Of a DNA stretch of 64,000 nt, positions 16,811-25,893 are shown piece after piece. A program made the position numbers and the translations under genes. A model generated the notes under the pieces. That model worked only from the letters and a program-made list of their open reading frames with translations. It was not told the origin of the DNA and did no database searches. The stretch comes from Vibrio sp. Y2-5 (GTDB lineage Bacteria; Pseudomonadota; Gammaproteobacteria; Enterobacterales; Vibrionaceae): the NCBI RefSeq assembly GCF_014596725.1, contig NZ_JACVEG010000002.1, positions 248,001-312,000 of the forward strand, given 5' to 3'. How positions within the stretch are numbered: position 1 is the stretch's first letter; each line of letters begins with the position of its first letter.

Positions 16811-16846
16811 AAGCGGAATGATTAGGCAAGTTTACTTTTATTCGGG
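16794..16846 (-). terminator. Terminator of the chemoreceptor gene
   Basis: Inverted repeat CCCGAATAAAAG (16802) / CTTTTATTCGGG (16835) has 12-bp perfect arms. On the minus strand it ends GGGCTTTTTTT. The T-run lies inside the last codons of the opposing hydrolase gene. Confidence 0.85.
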
Positions 16847-16874
16847 AAAAGTGCAGGTTTGGAACGAAATCGAT

Positions 16875-18500
16875 TTAAACGGTAAAAGCCCCTATGTACT
16901 GTTTTAAATGTTCTGTTTGAGCTTGTACCGCATGGTAAGTCTTAGTGGTGTCACTTGCGATATTCTCTATATCTAGCGAAGACTGACTGATCGCTTGAAC
17001 ACTGCTGTTCACATTTACCGATAGCAACTGCTGATCTTGTGAAAGCCTCGCGATCTGGCTGTCCATATTGGCAATTTCTTCAGCAGCACTGACGATGGCA
17101 TGGTACGACTCACCCGCTTCCGTCACTTGCTGTAAGCTCACACCGATTTGCTCTTGGCATTGACTCATCAGCTGTTGCGCATTAGTAGCTTGAGACTGCA
17201 AATTGCCAATAATGCCGCCAATTTGATCGATAGAACTTTGAGTTTGCTGTGCCAGTTCTCGCACCTGATCAGCCACCACCGCAAATCCTCGGCCACTCTC
17301 TCCCGCACGAGCCGCTTCAATGGCTGCGTTCAAAGCAAGTAGGTTGGTTTGTTTGGTGATATTACTGATCACATCGGAAATCACACTGATATCAAAGCTA
17401 CCACGATAAAGCCCTTCAATGACTTCTCCTGTTTGACCAATCAATTGCGACATATTTTCAGTGCGCGAGATTGAATTTACGATGCTCTGCTCTCCAATTT
17501 GCGCTTGCTGCTTCGTCATTCCACTCTTTTCTGATGCTTGCTGTGTGACTTGGTCGATAAATTGTGTGTTCTCAGTGAGTTCTTGAGAGGCACCAACAAT
17601 CTGATCAATCTCGATTTTCTGAGCATCAACACTTTGTTGGGTATGCGCTACTTTCGCCGCCAGCTCTTCTGAGACTAAATCCAGTGAATGAACGCTCTCT
17701 TTCACCGTGATAATTAGATTGAGCAGATTCTGTTGCATACTGTTAAATGCCGTTGCAGCTTCGCCAAACTCATCAGAGTGAAAATCATTCTTTGCCAACG
17801 TCGCTTGCAATTGACCTTGACCAACCACCGACATGTGCGCTTTTAAACGGTTCAATGGGTTCAAAACTCGTTTCGCTGTGTAGTAGCTAAATGCCACCAG
17901 CAAGATAACTACAACACTTGCGGCGATAACCGACCACTGGAGAGCATCATCGATGTCTGCTTGTTTGTTTTGTTTGATCAAGTTCGCTTCTTGTTCTAAA
18001 TCGTTTTGTAGCTGAGTTAAGCGATCGACGATGGTATTAAACGGCGCAAGCATTGGACCTAACATCTCACGTCTTGCGTCATCAATATGCCCTTGATCAA
18101 TCAAGCTGATGTAATGTTGTTGCATCGCTCTGTATTCATCAATGCGGCGCTCGAAATCGTACACTGCGGCCTGAATATCACTGGTATCAGCCAGCTCTTT
18201 CATGTGCTTAAAAGAATCATCCACTTTCTTATCATTGAGCGCGATGGTTTGAACAATCTTGCTATGTTGTTGTTCATCCGACGTCAAACCGTAGTCCAAA
18301 GCAAAACGACGATATGTCACTGTGTAATAACGGAGATCCGAAACTGTCGTCATAAGACTGACATTGCGGTCTACAACGTTACCGAACTGAGACTGCACTC
18401 GGGTCAAAGTGAGTAAGAGATATAGGGACAACGCGACAATAGCTGCAACGGCTATGAACGCATTTCCCCGAACTAAATTTGTAATTGAAAATGAACGCAT
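16875..18500 (-). CDS. Methyl-accepting chemotaxis protein
   Basis: Chemoreceptor of 541 residues. It has an N-terminal membrane anchor ([21 protein letters not shown]), a helical four-helix-bundle-type sensor with many Q/D/H residues, and a second membrane segment ([19 protein letters not shown]) near residue 190. A HAMP domain follows, then a signalling domain with the hairpin [16 protein letters not shown] and [15 protein letters not shown]. No C-terminal CheR-tethering pentapeptide is visible. The ligand is unknown. The leader carries a tandem 8-bp repeat next to the ribosome site. Confidence 0.93.
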   Translation of the reverse strand: MRSFSITNLVRGNAFIAVAAIVALSLYLLLTLTRVQSQFGNVVDRNVSLMTTVSDLRYYTVTYRRFALDYGLTSDEQQHSKIVQTIALNDKKVDDSFKHMKELADTSDIQAAVYDFERRIDEYRAMQQHYISLIDQGHIDDARREMLGPMLAPFNTIVDRLTQLQNDLEQEANLIKQNKQADIDDALQWSVIAASVVVILLVAFSYYTAKRVLNPLNRLKAHMSVVGQGQLQATLAKNDFHSDEFGEAATAFNSMQQNLLNLIITVKESVHSLDLVSEELAAKVAHTQQSVDAQKIEIDQIVGASQELTENTQFIDQVTQQASEKSGMTKQQAQIGEQSIVNSISRTENMSQLIGQTGEVIEGLYRGSFDISVISDVISNITKQTNLLALNAAIEAARAGESGRGFAVVADQVRELAQQTQSSIDQIGGIIGNLQSQATNAQQLMSQCQEQIGVSLQQVTEAGESYHAIVSAAEEIANMDSQIARLSQDQQLLSVNVNSSVQAISQSSLDIENIASDTTKTYHAVQAQTEHLKQYIGAFTV

Positions 18501-18509
18501 AATAATGCC

Positions 18510-18532
18510 CTAACGACCTAACGACCTAACGA
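18510..18532 (-). repeat. Tandem 8-bp repeat in chemoreceptor leader
   Basis: CTAACGAC occurs as two full copies and one 7-base copy directly upstream of the chemoreceptor ATG. On the coding strand the unit is GTTAGGTC; the last copy (GTTAGGG) supplies the likely ribosome site, AGGG, eight bases before the ATG. Slippage would change the number of TTAGG segments in the leader. Confidence 0.8.
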
Positions 18533-18603
18533 AGGACAAAATTTAACAGAGATTAGATGTAATGGATGATCGATTAATCCTATTATTTTAATAGATACAA
18601 CCT

Positions 18604-18637
18604 ATAAAAAAGCCCAAGAGAACACTCCCTCGGGCTT
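18604..18637 (-). terminator. Terminator of the DOPA-dioxygenase-family gene
   Basis: On the minus strand AAGCCCGAG...CTTGGGCTTTTTT forms a GC stem followed by a T-run shortly after the stop codon. Confidence 0.85.
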
Positions 18638-18654
18638 AACATGAACGGCATGTT

Positions 18655-19458
18655 TTAAGCTGCAATGCCAAAACCGTAAGCATCAAGCGCTAAGATTTCC
18701 AGATCGATAGCACGGTGAAGAACCTGACCAATTTCATCGTCATAGCTGGTACCCAGAATACAAGGCAGAGGCAGATAATGATCCGGCGTCGGGTGATTAA
18801 ACCTTGCGTGTGGCGCTTGGTTTAAGTAATCCAGTAATGCACTAATGTTGCCAGCAGCCAGATGCTCACCCACCCACTCAGTAAACTGATTCACTTTCTC
18901 TACCCTTTTCGGAACTGGGACTGGCGCAAATATTTCACGCAAGTTATGGCTGATACCACCAGAACCAACAAACAGCACGCCTTCTTCACGAAGTGGACGT
19001 AACCAACGACCAATTTCATAGTGATAAATCGCATCCATAGAACTATTGATCGACACCTGAATAATCGGCACATTTTTCTGTGGATACATATAGAGCATAG
19101 GTACCCAGGCGCCATGATCCAACCCTTGATTTGAATCCAGTTGAGCGCTTAGTCCTGCATCTTGCAGTAATTTAGCCGCTTTTTGTGCCAATACTGGCGC
19201 ACCTTTCACAGAGTAGTCGATATCGTAAAGTGGCTTAGGAAATCCATAAAAATCATGGATTGTGCCCAAACTGTGTCCGCTGGTAATAGAAACTGGGCCA
19301 CGACGGTCATAATGCGCTGAAAAAATCACTATCGCTTTAGGCTCTGGAAATTTGTCGCTGAGCTGTTTAAAGAATTCGGTTGTTTGCGAATGTTCGAGCG
19401 CCATCATTGGAGAACCATGGGATAAAAACAATGCTGGCATACGTTGAGTGGTGGTCAT
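18655..19458 (-). CDS. Extradiol dioxygenase, 4,5-DOPA dioxygenase (YgiD) family
   Basis: A 267-residue class III extradiol-dioxygenase-fold protein. Metal-binding histidines are seen in LSHGSPMM (residue 14), FSAHYDRRG (about 49) and GLDHGAWVPM (about 115), with GGISHNLRE near 170. The E. coli homologue YgiD cleaves 4,5-DOPA and related catechols; the natural substrate in vibrios is not settled. AGGAGAAGTAAA before the ATG is a strong ribosome site. It is divergent from a LysR gene 165 bases away, probably its regulator. Confidence 0.92.
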   Translation of the reverse strand: MTTTQRMPALFLSHGSPMMALEHSQTTEFFKQLSDKFPEPKAIVIFSAHYDRRGPVSITSGHSLGTIHDFYGFPKPLYDIDYSVKGAPVLAQKAAKLLQDAGLSAQLDSNQGLDHGAWVPMLYMYPQKNVPIIQVSINSSMDAIYHYEIGRWLRPLREEGVLFVGSGGISHNLREIFAPVPVPKRVEKVNQFTEWVGEHLAAGNISALLDYLNQAPHARFNHPTPDHYLPLPCILGTSYDDEIGQVLHRAIDLEILALDAYGFGIAA

Positions 19459-19623
19459 TTTACTTCTCCTGATTCGGCGGCTTTCACTTTAAATCTAAGT
19501 TTGGCTTAAATCTCAGCTCGCCTTGACTATGTCAGCAAATATACCTATCAACTCAGGCGTGATAAAATAGCGCCGTGTTGCTTAATTATAAACGTGGCAT
19601 TTCTAATACAGGCAGAAGTTAAT

Positions 19624-20526
19624 ATGGACAAGATTGTTGCTATGAGAGCATTCACGACCGTGGTGTCTGAAGGGAGTTTTGTCAAAGCGGCCGATAAGCT
19701 GGAACTGTCACCACAACTGGTCAGCAAATACGTCGCGCAACTTGAAGACGATTTAAAGATCAGGTTGCTCAACCGGACCACGCGACGAGTGAATTTGACC
19801 GAAGCTGGTCAAACATATTTTGACCGTTGTCATCAAGTATTGTTGGATATTGATGATATGGAAAGTGCGATTTCTAATTTGCATACCCAAGTTTCAGGCA
19901 CGTTGAGGATAAGCGCGCCGATGTCTTTTGGGGTTTACCATTTGTCTGCTCCAATCGCTGAGTTCCAGGCTCAGTTCCCAGAGATCAAAGTTGAGCTGTT
20001 TTTAACTGACAGGAAAGTCGACATTCTCGAAGAAGGGGTTGATATCGCCCTGCGTATCGGTCATCTCAAAGACTCAGCGCTTGTGGCGAAAAAAATAACG
20101 CCGATCAACCTCTTCGTTTGCGCCGCGCCAAGCTATTGGGATAAACATGGCAGACCATCAAACTTTGATGAGTTATGTCAGCTCAACTATCTGCGTTTTT
20201 CGTACTCTGATCCAAGAAGTCTTTTTACTCACTGGCCGAAACACTTATCAGTGCACGACTTCCATAGTGATTTCGCCAGCAACAACGGTGATGTCATTGT
20301 CAAAACAGCAGTATTGGGGCGTGGCTATGCCATTCAACCTACTTTTCTGACTGGCTCTGCGATTGCGTCTGGAGAGCTGGAGATTCTCGACAACTTCCCG
20401 ATTGAACCTCTCGGGCTCTATGCGCTATACAGTCACAGAGAATTCCTTGCATCCAAAGTTCGCCACTTTATCGACTTTCTATCTGGCTTCTACGGTGATA
20501 AGCCGTATTGGGACAACTACGAATAG
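19624..20526 (+). CDS. LysR-family regulator beside the dioxygenase gene
   Basis: A 300-residue LysR regulator. The N-terminal helix-turn-helix (MDKIVAMRAFTTVVSEGSFVK... to LNRTTRRVNLTEAG) belongs to the CrgA/AaeR-like group. The substrate-binding part begins GTLRISAPMSFG. The open frame extends upstream to 19594, but the family's start MDKI at 19624 is the better choice. It is transcribed away from the dioxygenase gene, and the shared region of 165 bases is the likely operator. The inducer is unknown, perhaps an aromatic compound. Confidence 0.92.
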   Translation: MDKIVAMRAFTTVVSEGSFVKAADKLELSPQLVSKYVAQLEDDLKIRLLNRTTRRVNLTEAGQTYFDRCHQVLLDIDDMESAISNLHTQVSGTLRISAPMSFGVYHLSAPIAEFQAQFPEIKVELFLTDRKVDILEEGVDIALRIGHLKDSALVAKKITPINLFVCAAPSYWDKHGRPSNFDELCQLNYLRFSYSDPRSLFTHWPKHLSVHDFHSDFASNNGDVIVKTAVLGRGYAIQPTFLTGSAIASGELEILDNFPIEPLGLYALYSHREFLASKVRHFIDFLSGFYGDKPYWDNYE

Positions 20527-20548
20527 ACGCACCCAAAGCAACGCAAGA

Positions 20549-20830
20549 TTACTCAGCAGGGCTCATCATCAAGGCTTTGCCATTTAATAAACTGTCCGCC
20601 ACTTTTTTACGGGCAGCCTTAACTAAATTCGCCAGAGTTTGTCGCGAGACCCCCATCTCCGCAGCCGCATGTTGCTGCTGCATTCCTTGGAAATCCACCA
20701 GCCGAATTGCTTCAAACTCATCAGATTCAAGAAACACTTTTTCCAAACTGGCCATCGGTACACCATTGGGTTTAAAGCAGCTTTGTGCCGGAGAACCACA
20801 AATCTGACGAGGAATTTTAGGACGTGCCAT
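20549..20830 (-). CDS. DUF134 (UPF0251) family protein
   Basis: A 93-residue protein with the family's opening MARPKIPRQICG and the cysteine-bearing SPAQSCFKPNGVP. A helix-turn-helix follows (HAAAEMGVSRQTLANLVKAARKKVADSLLNG), so it is a probable DNA-binding protein. The ribosome site GAAGGAG precedes the ATG. It lies between two LysR genes and has no obvious operon partner. The family's target genes are not established. Confidence 0.88.
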   Translation of the reverse strand: MARPKIPRQICGSPAQSCFKPNGVPMASLEKVFLESDEFEAIRLVDFQGMQQQHAAAEMGVSRQTLANLVKAARKKVADSLLNGKALMMSPAE

Positions 20831-20882
20831 ATTGGCTCCTTCTTTTTATCTTGTTCTTTTTAGTCTTAAGTTTGTGCAGTCA

Positions 20883-21839
20883 CTATTTCGCGACAGTAAC
20901 CTGCTTTTCTATTTTCGCTGAACTTGGTTTCGCCGAATGTTGAAAACCGGACACCAGCCTATCCTGAAGGGTATCTAGCATAGGATTATCACTCTGCTTT
21001 GGGTACAAAAAGTAATAGCTGTGACCAGAAAGTACTGTTTGTTCAAATGGCCGAATTAATCGATGCATAGCAAGATCTTGCTCTGCAAGCGTAATGTCTC
21101 CGACAGCAATGCCAAACCCTTGCTGAGCGGCGTTCATAGTTTGGTCAAGTGTAGAGAAGTGCTGATTACTCTTGCTAAACAGCTCTCTCCTGTCCATATG
21201 GTTTAACCATAACTTCCAGTCACTTTGTTCCGTGTTCGCATGCAGCCAAGTCAGTCGCGATAAATCATCAAACGATAACGGTTTCCCCAAATCATCCAAC
21301 AGTTCTGGACGACAGATAGGGGTCAAACACTCTTCAAATAATTGATGGCTCACCACCGAAGGAAGCTTGGGAGCTTTGCTGTACATAATCACTGCATCAA
21401 ACAAATTAAAGTTCGGTTCAAGATGATGTTTGATGGTTGAGGTCAGCTCCACATCAATATCAGGGTGCGCATCCTGAAATGCCATTAATCTTGGAAGTAA
21501 CCAAGATGTCACGCAGCTTGGTGCATTGAGCTTAATGGTTGAAGGTGTCGAAGAAACCTCTTCAATCGCCGAGCGTAGACGGTTGAGTACATCTTCAGCA
21601 TGAGGAACAAACTTCAACCCTTGCTGCGTGAGTGACAACCCCCTTGCATGACGGAAAAACAATTTCACACCCAATAACTCTTCCAGTGAAAGGATTTGCC
21701 GACTGATCGCGCCCTGAGTCAGGTTCAAAGCATGCGCAGCCTTAGTAAAGTTCAAATGTTCTGCTGTGGCGAGAAATGCCTGCAATGTTTTTGTTGATGG
21801 AAGATGCACTCCACACCCCAAGCTATGATTTTTTATCAT
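20883..21839 (-). CDS. LysR-family regulator, GcvA-like
   Basis: Transcription regulator of about 319 residues. The helix-turn-helix LNFTKAAHALNLTQGAISRQILSLEELLG is typical of the GcvA/AmpR branch. The frame opens at a TTG at 21896; ATG 21839 is used here, while a GTG at 21809 (then HLPSTKTLQAF) fits the family start even better. It is divergent from the aminotransferase and binding-protein genes, and an inverted repeat AATTGCA/TGCAATT sits between them, so it probably controls them. Confidence 0.9.
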   Translation of the reverse strand: MIKNHSLGCGVHLPSTKTLQAFLATAEHLNFTKAAHALNLTQGAISRQILSLEELLGVKLFFRHARGLSLTQQGLKFVPHAEDVLNRLRSAIEEVSSTPSTIKLNAPSCVTSWLLPRLMAFQDAHPDIDVELTSTIKHHLEPNFNLFDAVIMYSKAPKLPSVVSHQLFEECLTPICRPELLDDLGKPLSFDDLSRLTWLHANTEQSDWKLWLNHMDRRELFSKSNQHFSTLDQTMNAAQQGFGIAVGDITLAEQDLAMHRLIRPFEQTVLSGHSYYFLYPKQSDNPMLDTLQDRLVSGFQHSAKPSSAKIEKQVTVAK

Positions 21840-21907
21840 GGCTAGTATGTGTTTATTTCGATTCTTTTTACAAATTCTTTTTGATTGAATAATCAAAACA
21901 AAAAGCG

Positions 21908-21938
21908 AATTGCAAATAAAAACAAATTAAATGCAATT
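21908..21938. promoter_or_regulatory. Candidate LysR operator
   Basis: Inverted repeat AATTGCA (21908) and TGCAATT (21932) has 7-bp perfect arms in the AT-rich divergent region between the LysR and aminotransferase genes. Binding is inferred from position only. Confidence 0.4.
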
Positions 21939-21992
21939 TAACGAATAAAAAATCACTTAGTGCGACTAACTAGCACTAGCGAGAGGTCATCC

Positions 21993-23066
21993 ATGTCTTC
22001 ACTAGCCGCTTCATTGGTACCAGAGGTCATAAAAAAATTAATACCTTATCAGTCGGCAAGACGTATCGGTGGTTCAGGTCGAGTATGGTTAAACGCCAAC
22101 GAGCTTGAGTTTCCAATCCATTTCGATAATCAGGAACAAGGCTACAACCGTTACCCTGATTTTCTGCCTCATGATGTCGCATCGGCTTATCAAAAATACG
22201 CGGAGGTTGATGCGCCAGTGCTTGCGGTGCGTGGAGCAGACGAAGCCATTGATCTGCTGATTCGAACATTCTGTCAACCGGGCAAAGATAAGATCGTGGT
22301 TTGTCCGCCAACTTACGCCATGTATGAGTTCTGTGCAGATGCACTTGCGATGGAAACCATCAAAGTTCCATTGATTGGTGATGCTTTCGACTTGGACAGC
22401 CAAGGTGTTATTCAGGCAGCGAAAGAGGCGAATTTGGTGTTTTTGTGTTCGCCGAATAACCCAACGGGCAATCTCATCTCTCAAGCAGAGATCAGCAAAG
22501 TACTTGAAGGTACAAAAGACGATGCCATCGTCGTCGTTGATGAAGCCTATATCGAATTTGAAATGGAACACAATGCCGCAAGTCTGATTGCTCAATATCC
22601 AAACTTAGTAGTAATTCGCACTTTATCGAAAGCCTTTGGTTTAGCGGCAATACGTTGCGGTTTTATTATCGCCGACCAAAGTGTGATGGATTTCGTTGCA
22701 AAGCTTATCCCACCTTACCCAATGCCAGATTCTAGTGCGACGGTGGTATTAGCCGCTCTGTCTGAAACGGGTTTGAAACAGGTGGAAGCGAACACTCAAA
22801 CGCTTATTCGTACCCGTGAATGGTTTATGGGTGAGTTAAACAACTTACCTTGTATTGCTCACGTTTACCCGTCATCAACCAATTTCGTGTTAGTGCGTAC
22901 ACATTCAGGTGAAGACTTGTTTGCGTATCTTCTAAAGCACGGTATTGTGACTCGCAATCAAAGTCACGACCCTGCACTTAGAAACTGCGTACGAATCACT
23001 ATCGGTAGCCAATCGAGCATGGAAGAAGTGATCAGTGTGCTCCGCAGTTACCCAACGCAATCGTAG
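21993..23066 (+). CDS. HisC-like PLP aminotransferase
   Basis: A class I/II aminotransferase of 357 residues related to histidinol-phosphate aminotransferase. Landmarks are LNANELEFP, SPNNPTGN (Asn-Pro-Thr-Gly), VVDEAYIEFE and the PLP lysine in RTLSKAFGLAAIRCG. No histidine-biosynthesis genes are near, so it is probably a paralogue acting on another amino acid. Start 21993 has GAGAGG six bases upstream; an earlier in-frame ATG at 21960 lacks one. The next gene, an amino-acid-binding protein, starts 24 bases later. Confidence 0.9.
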   Translation: MSSLAASLVPEVIKKLIPYQSARRIGGSGRVWLNANELEFPIHFDNQEQGYNRYPDFLPHDVASAYQKYAEVDAPVLAVRGADEAIDLLIRTFCQPGKDKIVVCPPTYAMYEFCADALAMETIKVPLIGDAFDLDSQGVIQAAKEANLVFLCSPNNPTGNLISQAEISKVLEGTKDDAIVVVDEAYIEFEMEHNAASLIAQYPNLVVIRTLSKAFGLAAIRCGFIIADQSVMDFVAKLIPPYPMPDSSATVVLAALSETGLKQVEANTQTLIRTREWFMGELNNLPCIAHVYPSSTNFVLVRTHSGEDLFAYLLKHGIVTRNQSHDPALRNCVRITIGSQSSMEEVISVLRSYPTQS

Positions 23067-23090
23067 ATAATTGATAAAAGGAATTAACCA

Positions 23091-23864
23091 ATGAAAAAAT
23101 TAGCTTTAGGTTTAGCTTGTTGTGCAGCACTGTTTGGTTCAGCAGCATTTGCAAAAGAAGTGCGCCTTGCTTCTGACTTCACTTACCCACCGTTCAACTA
23201 CAAGAATGCCGATGGCACACCTGTTGGCTTCGATATTGAAATTGCGGACGCGTTATGTGCACAAGCAAAACTTGAGTGTACTTGGGTTTCACAAAGCTGG
23301 GATGCGCTTATCCCTAGCCTGCTTGCTCGTAAATCAGACGTGATTATGGCGTCCATGCGCATCACAGATGACCGTAAGAAAAAGGTTCTGTTCACCAACA
23401 AGTACTACCAAACACCCGCTCGTTTTGTGGCAGCGAAAAATGCTGATTTCACCATTGATCAAGCTGGTATGAAAGACAAAGTGATTGGTGTTCAGCAAGG
23501 TACGATTCATGACCGCTACGTAACAGACAAGTTCGGCGCAGTGGCTGAGATCAAACGCTATACAGGTCAGGACGAAGTTTACATCGACATGCAAAACGGT
23601 CGATTAGATGCAACATTTGGTAACGCAGACCAACTGTCTCTCGCTTTCCTAGATAAAGCGGAAGGAAAGAGCTTCGAATTCAAAGGACAAGCGGTAACCG
23701 ATAAAGCCTACATCGGTGAAGGTACTGCACTTGCGCTACGTAAGCAGGACCAAAAACTAGCAGAGAAATTTAACCAAGCTATCGTCGAAATTCGCCAAAA
23801 CGGTACTTACGATAAGATCGCAGCGAAATACTTCAGCTTCGATATCTATGGTGAAAATCTGTAA
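23091..23864 (+). CDS. Periplasmic amino-acid-binding protein (HisJ/ArtJ-like), no linked permease
   Basis: Solute-binding protein of 257 residues with signal peptide KKLALGLACCAALFGSAAFA and the SBP_bac_3 signature (VRLASDFTYPPFNYKNADG, GFDIEIADALC, SWDALIPSLLARKSDVIM, RMTIT-like MRITDDRKKKV). A lysine/arginine/ornithine/histidine type is likely. The striking point is the absence of permease or ATPase genes: the operon is aminotransferase plus binding protein only, ended by a strong terminator. It may use a transporter encoded elsewhere or act as a sensor. Both are inference. Confidence 0.92.
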   Translation: MKKLALGLACCAALFGSAAFAKEVRLASDFTYPPFNYKNADGTPVGFDIEIADALCAQAKLECTWVSQSWDALIPSLLARKSDVIMASMRITDDRKKKVLFTNKYYQTPARFVAAKNADFTIDQAGMKDKVIGVQQGTIHDRYVTDKFGAVAEIKRYTGQDEVYIDMQNGRLDATFGNADQLSLAFLDKAEGKSFEFKGQAVTDKAYIGEGTALALRKQDQKLAEKFNQAIVEIRQNGTYDKIAAKYFSFDIYGENL

Positions 23865-23901
23865 TTCAATCTCATCATCTTTAGACACGATTTATTGAGA
23901 T

Positions 23902-23933
23902 CAAAGCCGGCAATCAAGCCGGCTTTGTTTTGC
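23902..23933 (+). terminator. Terminator of the binding-protein operon
   Basis: Perfect stem AAAGCCGGC...GCCGGCTTT followed by GTTTTG, about 40 bases after the stop codon. Confidence 0.88.
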
Positions 23934-23956
23934 ATGCAGCTTTGTTTGAGATGCGA

Positions 23957-25165
23957 CTATGGCTTTTGGATATGTTTGCTATACAAATTCGCCAACGGCT
24001 GAGCAGAAAAACCGTGAGCGAAAATACTCATCAATACGGTTAAGGTCACAACAGCAAACAACTGTTCATAACCTCTAATAGACCCAAATTCATGGGCAAC
24101 CAGAAGAGCATACAAAATTGAAGCAATGCCTCTTGGGCCAAACCAAGCAATAAAGCTCATGGTTTTTAAATCGAGTTTGCTTCCCAGTAAACATAGAATC
24201 ACAGGCAGCATCCGCAACACGGTCAAACTCAGTAAAGCGTAAACAATCACGGGTGCTGAAATGTAGTCCCAAGTCACCGGAACAAAAGCGAAACCAAAGA
24301 TAAAAAAGCTAATTAGCACCAAAAGTTCGCCTTCGCTCTCGGCAAAATCTTCAATATGCTCGCGAACGCCTTGATTGGTATTCCCAGCATATAAGCCAGC
24401 AAAAAACGCAGCTATAAAGCCATTGCCAGAAACGACCTCGGCACTGTAATAAGAGAGAATGGCTAAGGCGATTGGCACCAAGTTGCGATAGGTTTCCACC
24501 ATCCACCCTTTCTGCAAACACTTCATCTGCGCTTTCGCACCCAAGTATCCAATCGCCGCGCCAGCCAAGCCACCAAACACAATCTGTTTGGCAACGTAAA
24601 TCATCCAGTTCCCTTGAGGTTCATGGTGAATGCCAGCGCTTATCGCGGCAACCACTGTAATCAAGACAGGGAAAACAATACCGTCATTTAAACCACTTTC
24701 GACATTGATGGTGGAGCGTACCGTTTTGGGAACGACGGGATCGGAAACGACCGATTTTCCCAGTGCTGCATCGGTCGGTGTGAGAATCAAAGCCAGCAGT
24801 AATAAATCCAAAAATGGCATTTCAGGGAAAATCATTTTCCCTGCTATGGTTCCCGCCACCACGGTCATTGGCAGACCGATAAAAAGCAGTCTCGCCGGAA
24901 TTTTCCACGACTGCTTTAAAAGAGGGAGATCCAACAATGCCGCGTCACTAAACAACACCAAGACCAAAGCGATTTCGACTAGCACTGTAACCATATTGGC
25001 GTCGATATTGAGCTGAGCAAAATTCAGCCCGAGCGGAGAGAACAGCAATCCTAGACCGGTAAATACCATTGGTCCAGAAATATCATAACGAGCCAGAAAA
25101 TTTGATATGTAACCGTAGCTAAGGATCACTAAAGCGATTACAAGGATAATAATGTGTTCTTCCAC
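23957..25165 (-). CDS. Cation:proton antiporter, CPA1 (NhaP-like)
   Basis: Integral membrane protein of 402 residues with about 12 hydrophobic segments. Features of sodium/proton antiporters are ALILTPTDAALGKSVV (the TD motif), VESGLNDGIVFPV (the ND motif) and AWFGPRGIASILY near the C terminus. There is no long cytoplasmic tail. It exchanges Na+ or K+ for protons across the inner membrane. The start is GTG at 25165 with AAGG upstream; no nearby ATG competes. It is a single gene. Confidence 0.92.
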   Translation of the reverse strand: MEEHIIILVIALVILSYGYISNFLARYDISGPMVFTGLGLLFSPLGLNFAQLNIDANMVTVLVEIALVLVLFSDAALLDLPLLKQSWKIPARLLFIGLPMTVVAGTIAGKMIFPEMPFLDLLLLALILTPTDAALGKSVVSDPVVPKTVRSTINVESGLNDGIVFPVLITVVAAISAGIHHEPQGNWMIYVAKQIVFGGLAGAAIGYLGAKAQMKCLQKGWMVETYRNLVPIALAILSYYSAEVVSGNGFIAAFFAGLYAGNTNQGVREHIEDFAESEGELLVLISFFIFGFAFVPVTWDYISAPVIVYALLSLTVLRMLPVILCLLGSKLDLKTMSFIAWFGPRGIASILYALLVAHEFGSIRGYEQLFAVVTLTVLMSIFAHGFSAQPLANLYSKHIQKP

Positions 25166-25342
25166 AAGCTTATGCCTTTTGGGAGTGATATCCGTTCGGA
25201 TGATTGCTGATTGAGTTCAAGAATAACGTAACCCTATAAGAATAGACGATAATTTTAGCTCTCCCTGACCATTTTTATTCGAATTACCGCATCAATCTTA
25301 TTCACGAGATCAATAAATTTTGTGTGATTTAAGTCACAACTA

Positions 25343-25389
25343 TTTACTTAGCATGCTAACTAAACTATATTACTTAGCACGCTAAGTAA
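25343..25389 (+). promoter_or_regulatory. marR promoter with two palindromic operators
   Basis: Two 20-bp palindromes lie in tandem: TTACTTAGCATGCTAACTAA at 25344-25363 (one mismatch between arms) and TTACTTAGCACGCTAAGTAA at 25370-25389 (9-bp perfect arms). Between and within them fit a -35 TTTACT (25343-25348) and a -10 TATATT (25366-25371) with a 17-bp spacer. The first operator covers the -35 and the second the start site. This is the layout of MarR autorepression. Confidence 0.82.
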
Positions 25390-25402
25390 ATAAGAGTTAA
25401 TC

Positions 25403-25873
25403 ATGGTACATGACATTGTAAGCCTCAAAGAATTGTCTCTCGCTGAGCAGTTAGCCCGCGTATCACGCCTTTGGAAAATGGTTGCTGATCGCGAATTAGC
25501 ACCACTTGGTCTTACGCACCCTCGTTGGACAGCGCTATGGAAATTGAGACGTCTGGGTGACAACGTAAGTCAAAAGTGTCTTGCTGAATCGCTTGAAATT
25601 GAATTGCCATCATTAATGCGCACCTTAAATCAACTAGAAGAGCAATCTCTCATCACTCGCTACAGCTGTAAAAGTGATAAACGTGCTCGAATCGTACGAT
25701 TAACCGATGACGGAAAATCTCTGCTCAAACAGATGGAAGAAAAGATCGTCGACGTTCGTAGCCAACTACTGATTAACATCAGCGATGAAGAGATAAAAAT
25801 GCTTTCATCGATACTCGACAGAGTGTCACATAGCGCGCTTGACGCACTTAGTAAAAAGTCAGAAACCTTATAA
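25403..25873 (+). CDS. MarR-family regulator, SlyA-like
   Basis: A 156-residue winged-helix dimer. The core LGLTHPRWTALWKLRRLGD, LAESLEIELPSLMRTLNQLEEQ and the basic wing SDKRARIVRLTDDGK match SlyA-type MarR proteins. It is first in an operon with an HlyD-type adaptor (20-base gap) and a DUF2955 membrane protein (12-base gap). Two palindromic operators cover its promoter, so it most likely represses its own efflux operon until a small aromatic ligand binds. The ligand is unknown. Confidence 0.93.
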   Translation: MVHDIVSLKELSLAEQLARVSRLWKMVADRELAPLGLTHPRWTALWKLRRLGDNVSQKCLAESLEIELPSLMRTLNQLEEQSLITRYSCKSDKRARIVRLTDDGKSLLKQMEEKIVDVRSQLLINISDEEIKMLSSILDRVSHSALDALSKKSETL

Positions 25874-25893
25874 AAAAAGAGAAGTTTTAAATC

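Noticed and set aside
18510..18532. CRISPR-like or integron-type repeat
   Set aside because: Units are 8 bp and directly tandem without spacers; a simple repeat.
22089..22595. 168-codon antisense frame inside the aminotransferase gene
   Set aside because: The sense frame has clear aminotransferase motifs and the antisense product resembles nothing.
25403..25873. CosR, the MarR-type repressor of ectABC
   Set aside because: The sequence is SlyA-like, the gene heads an efflux operon with its own operators, and no copy of its palindrome occurs near ectA.
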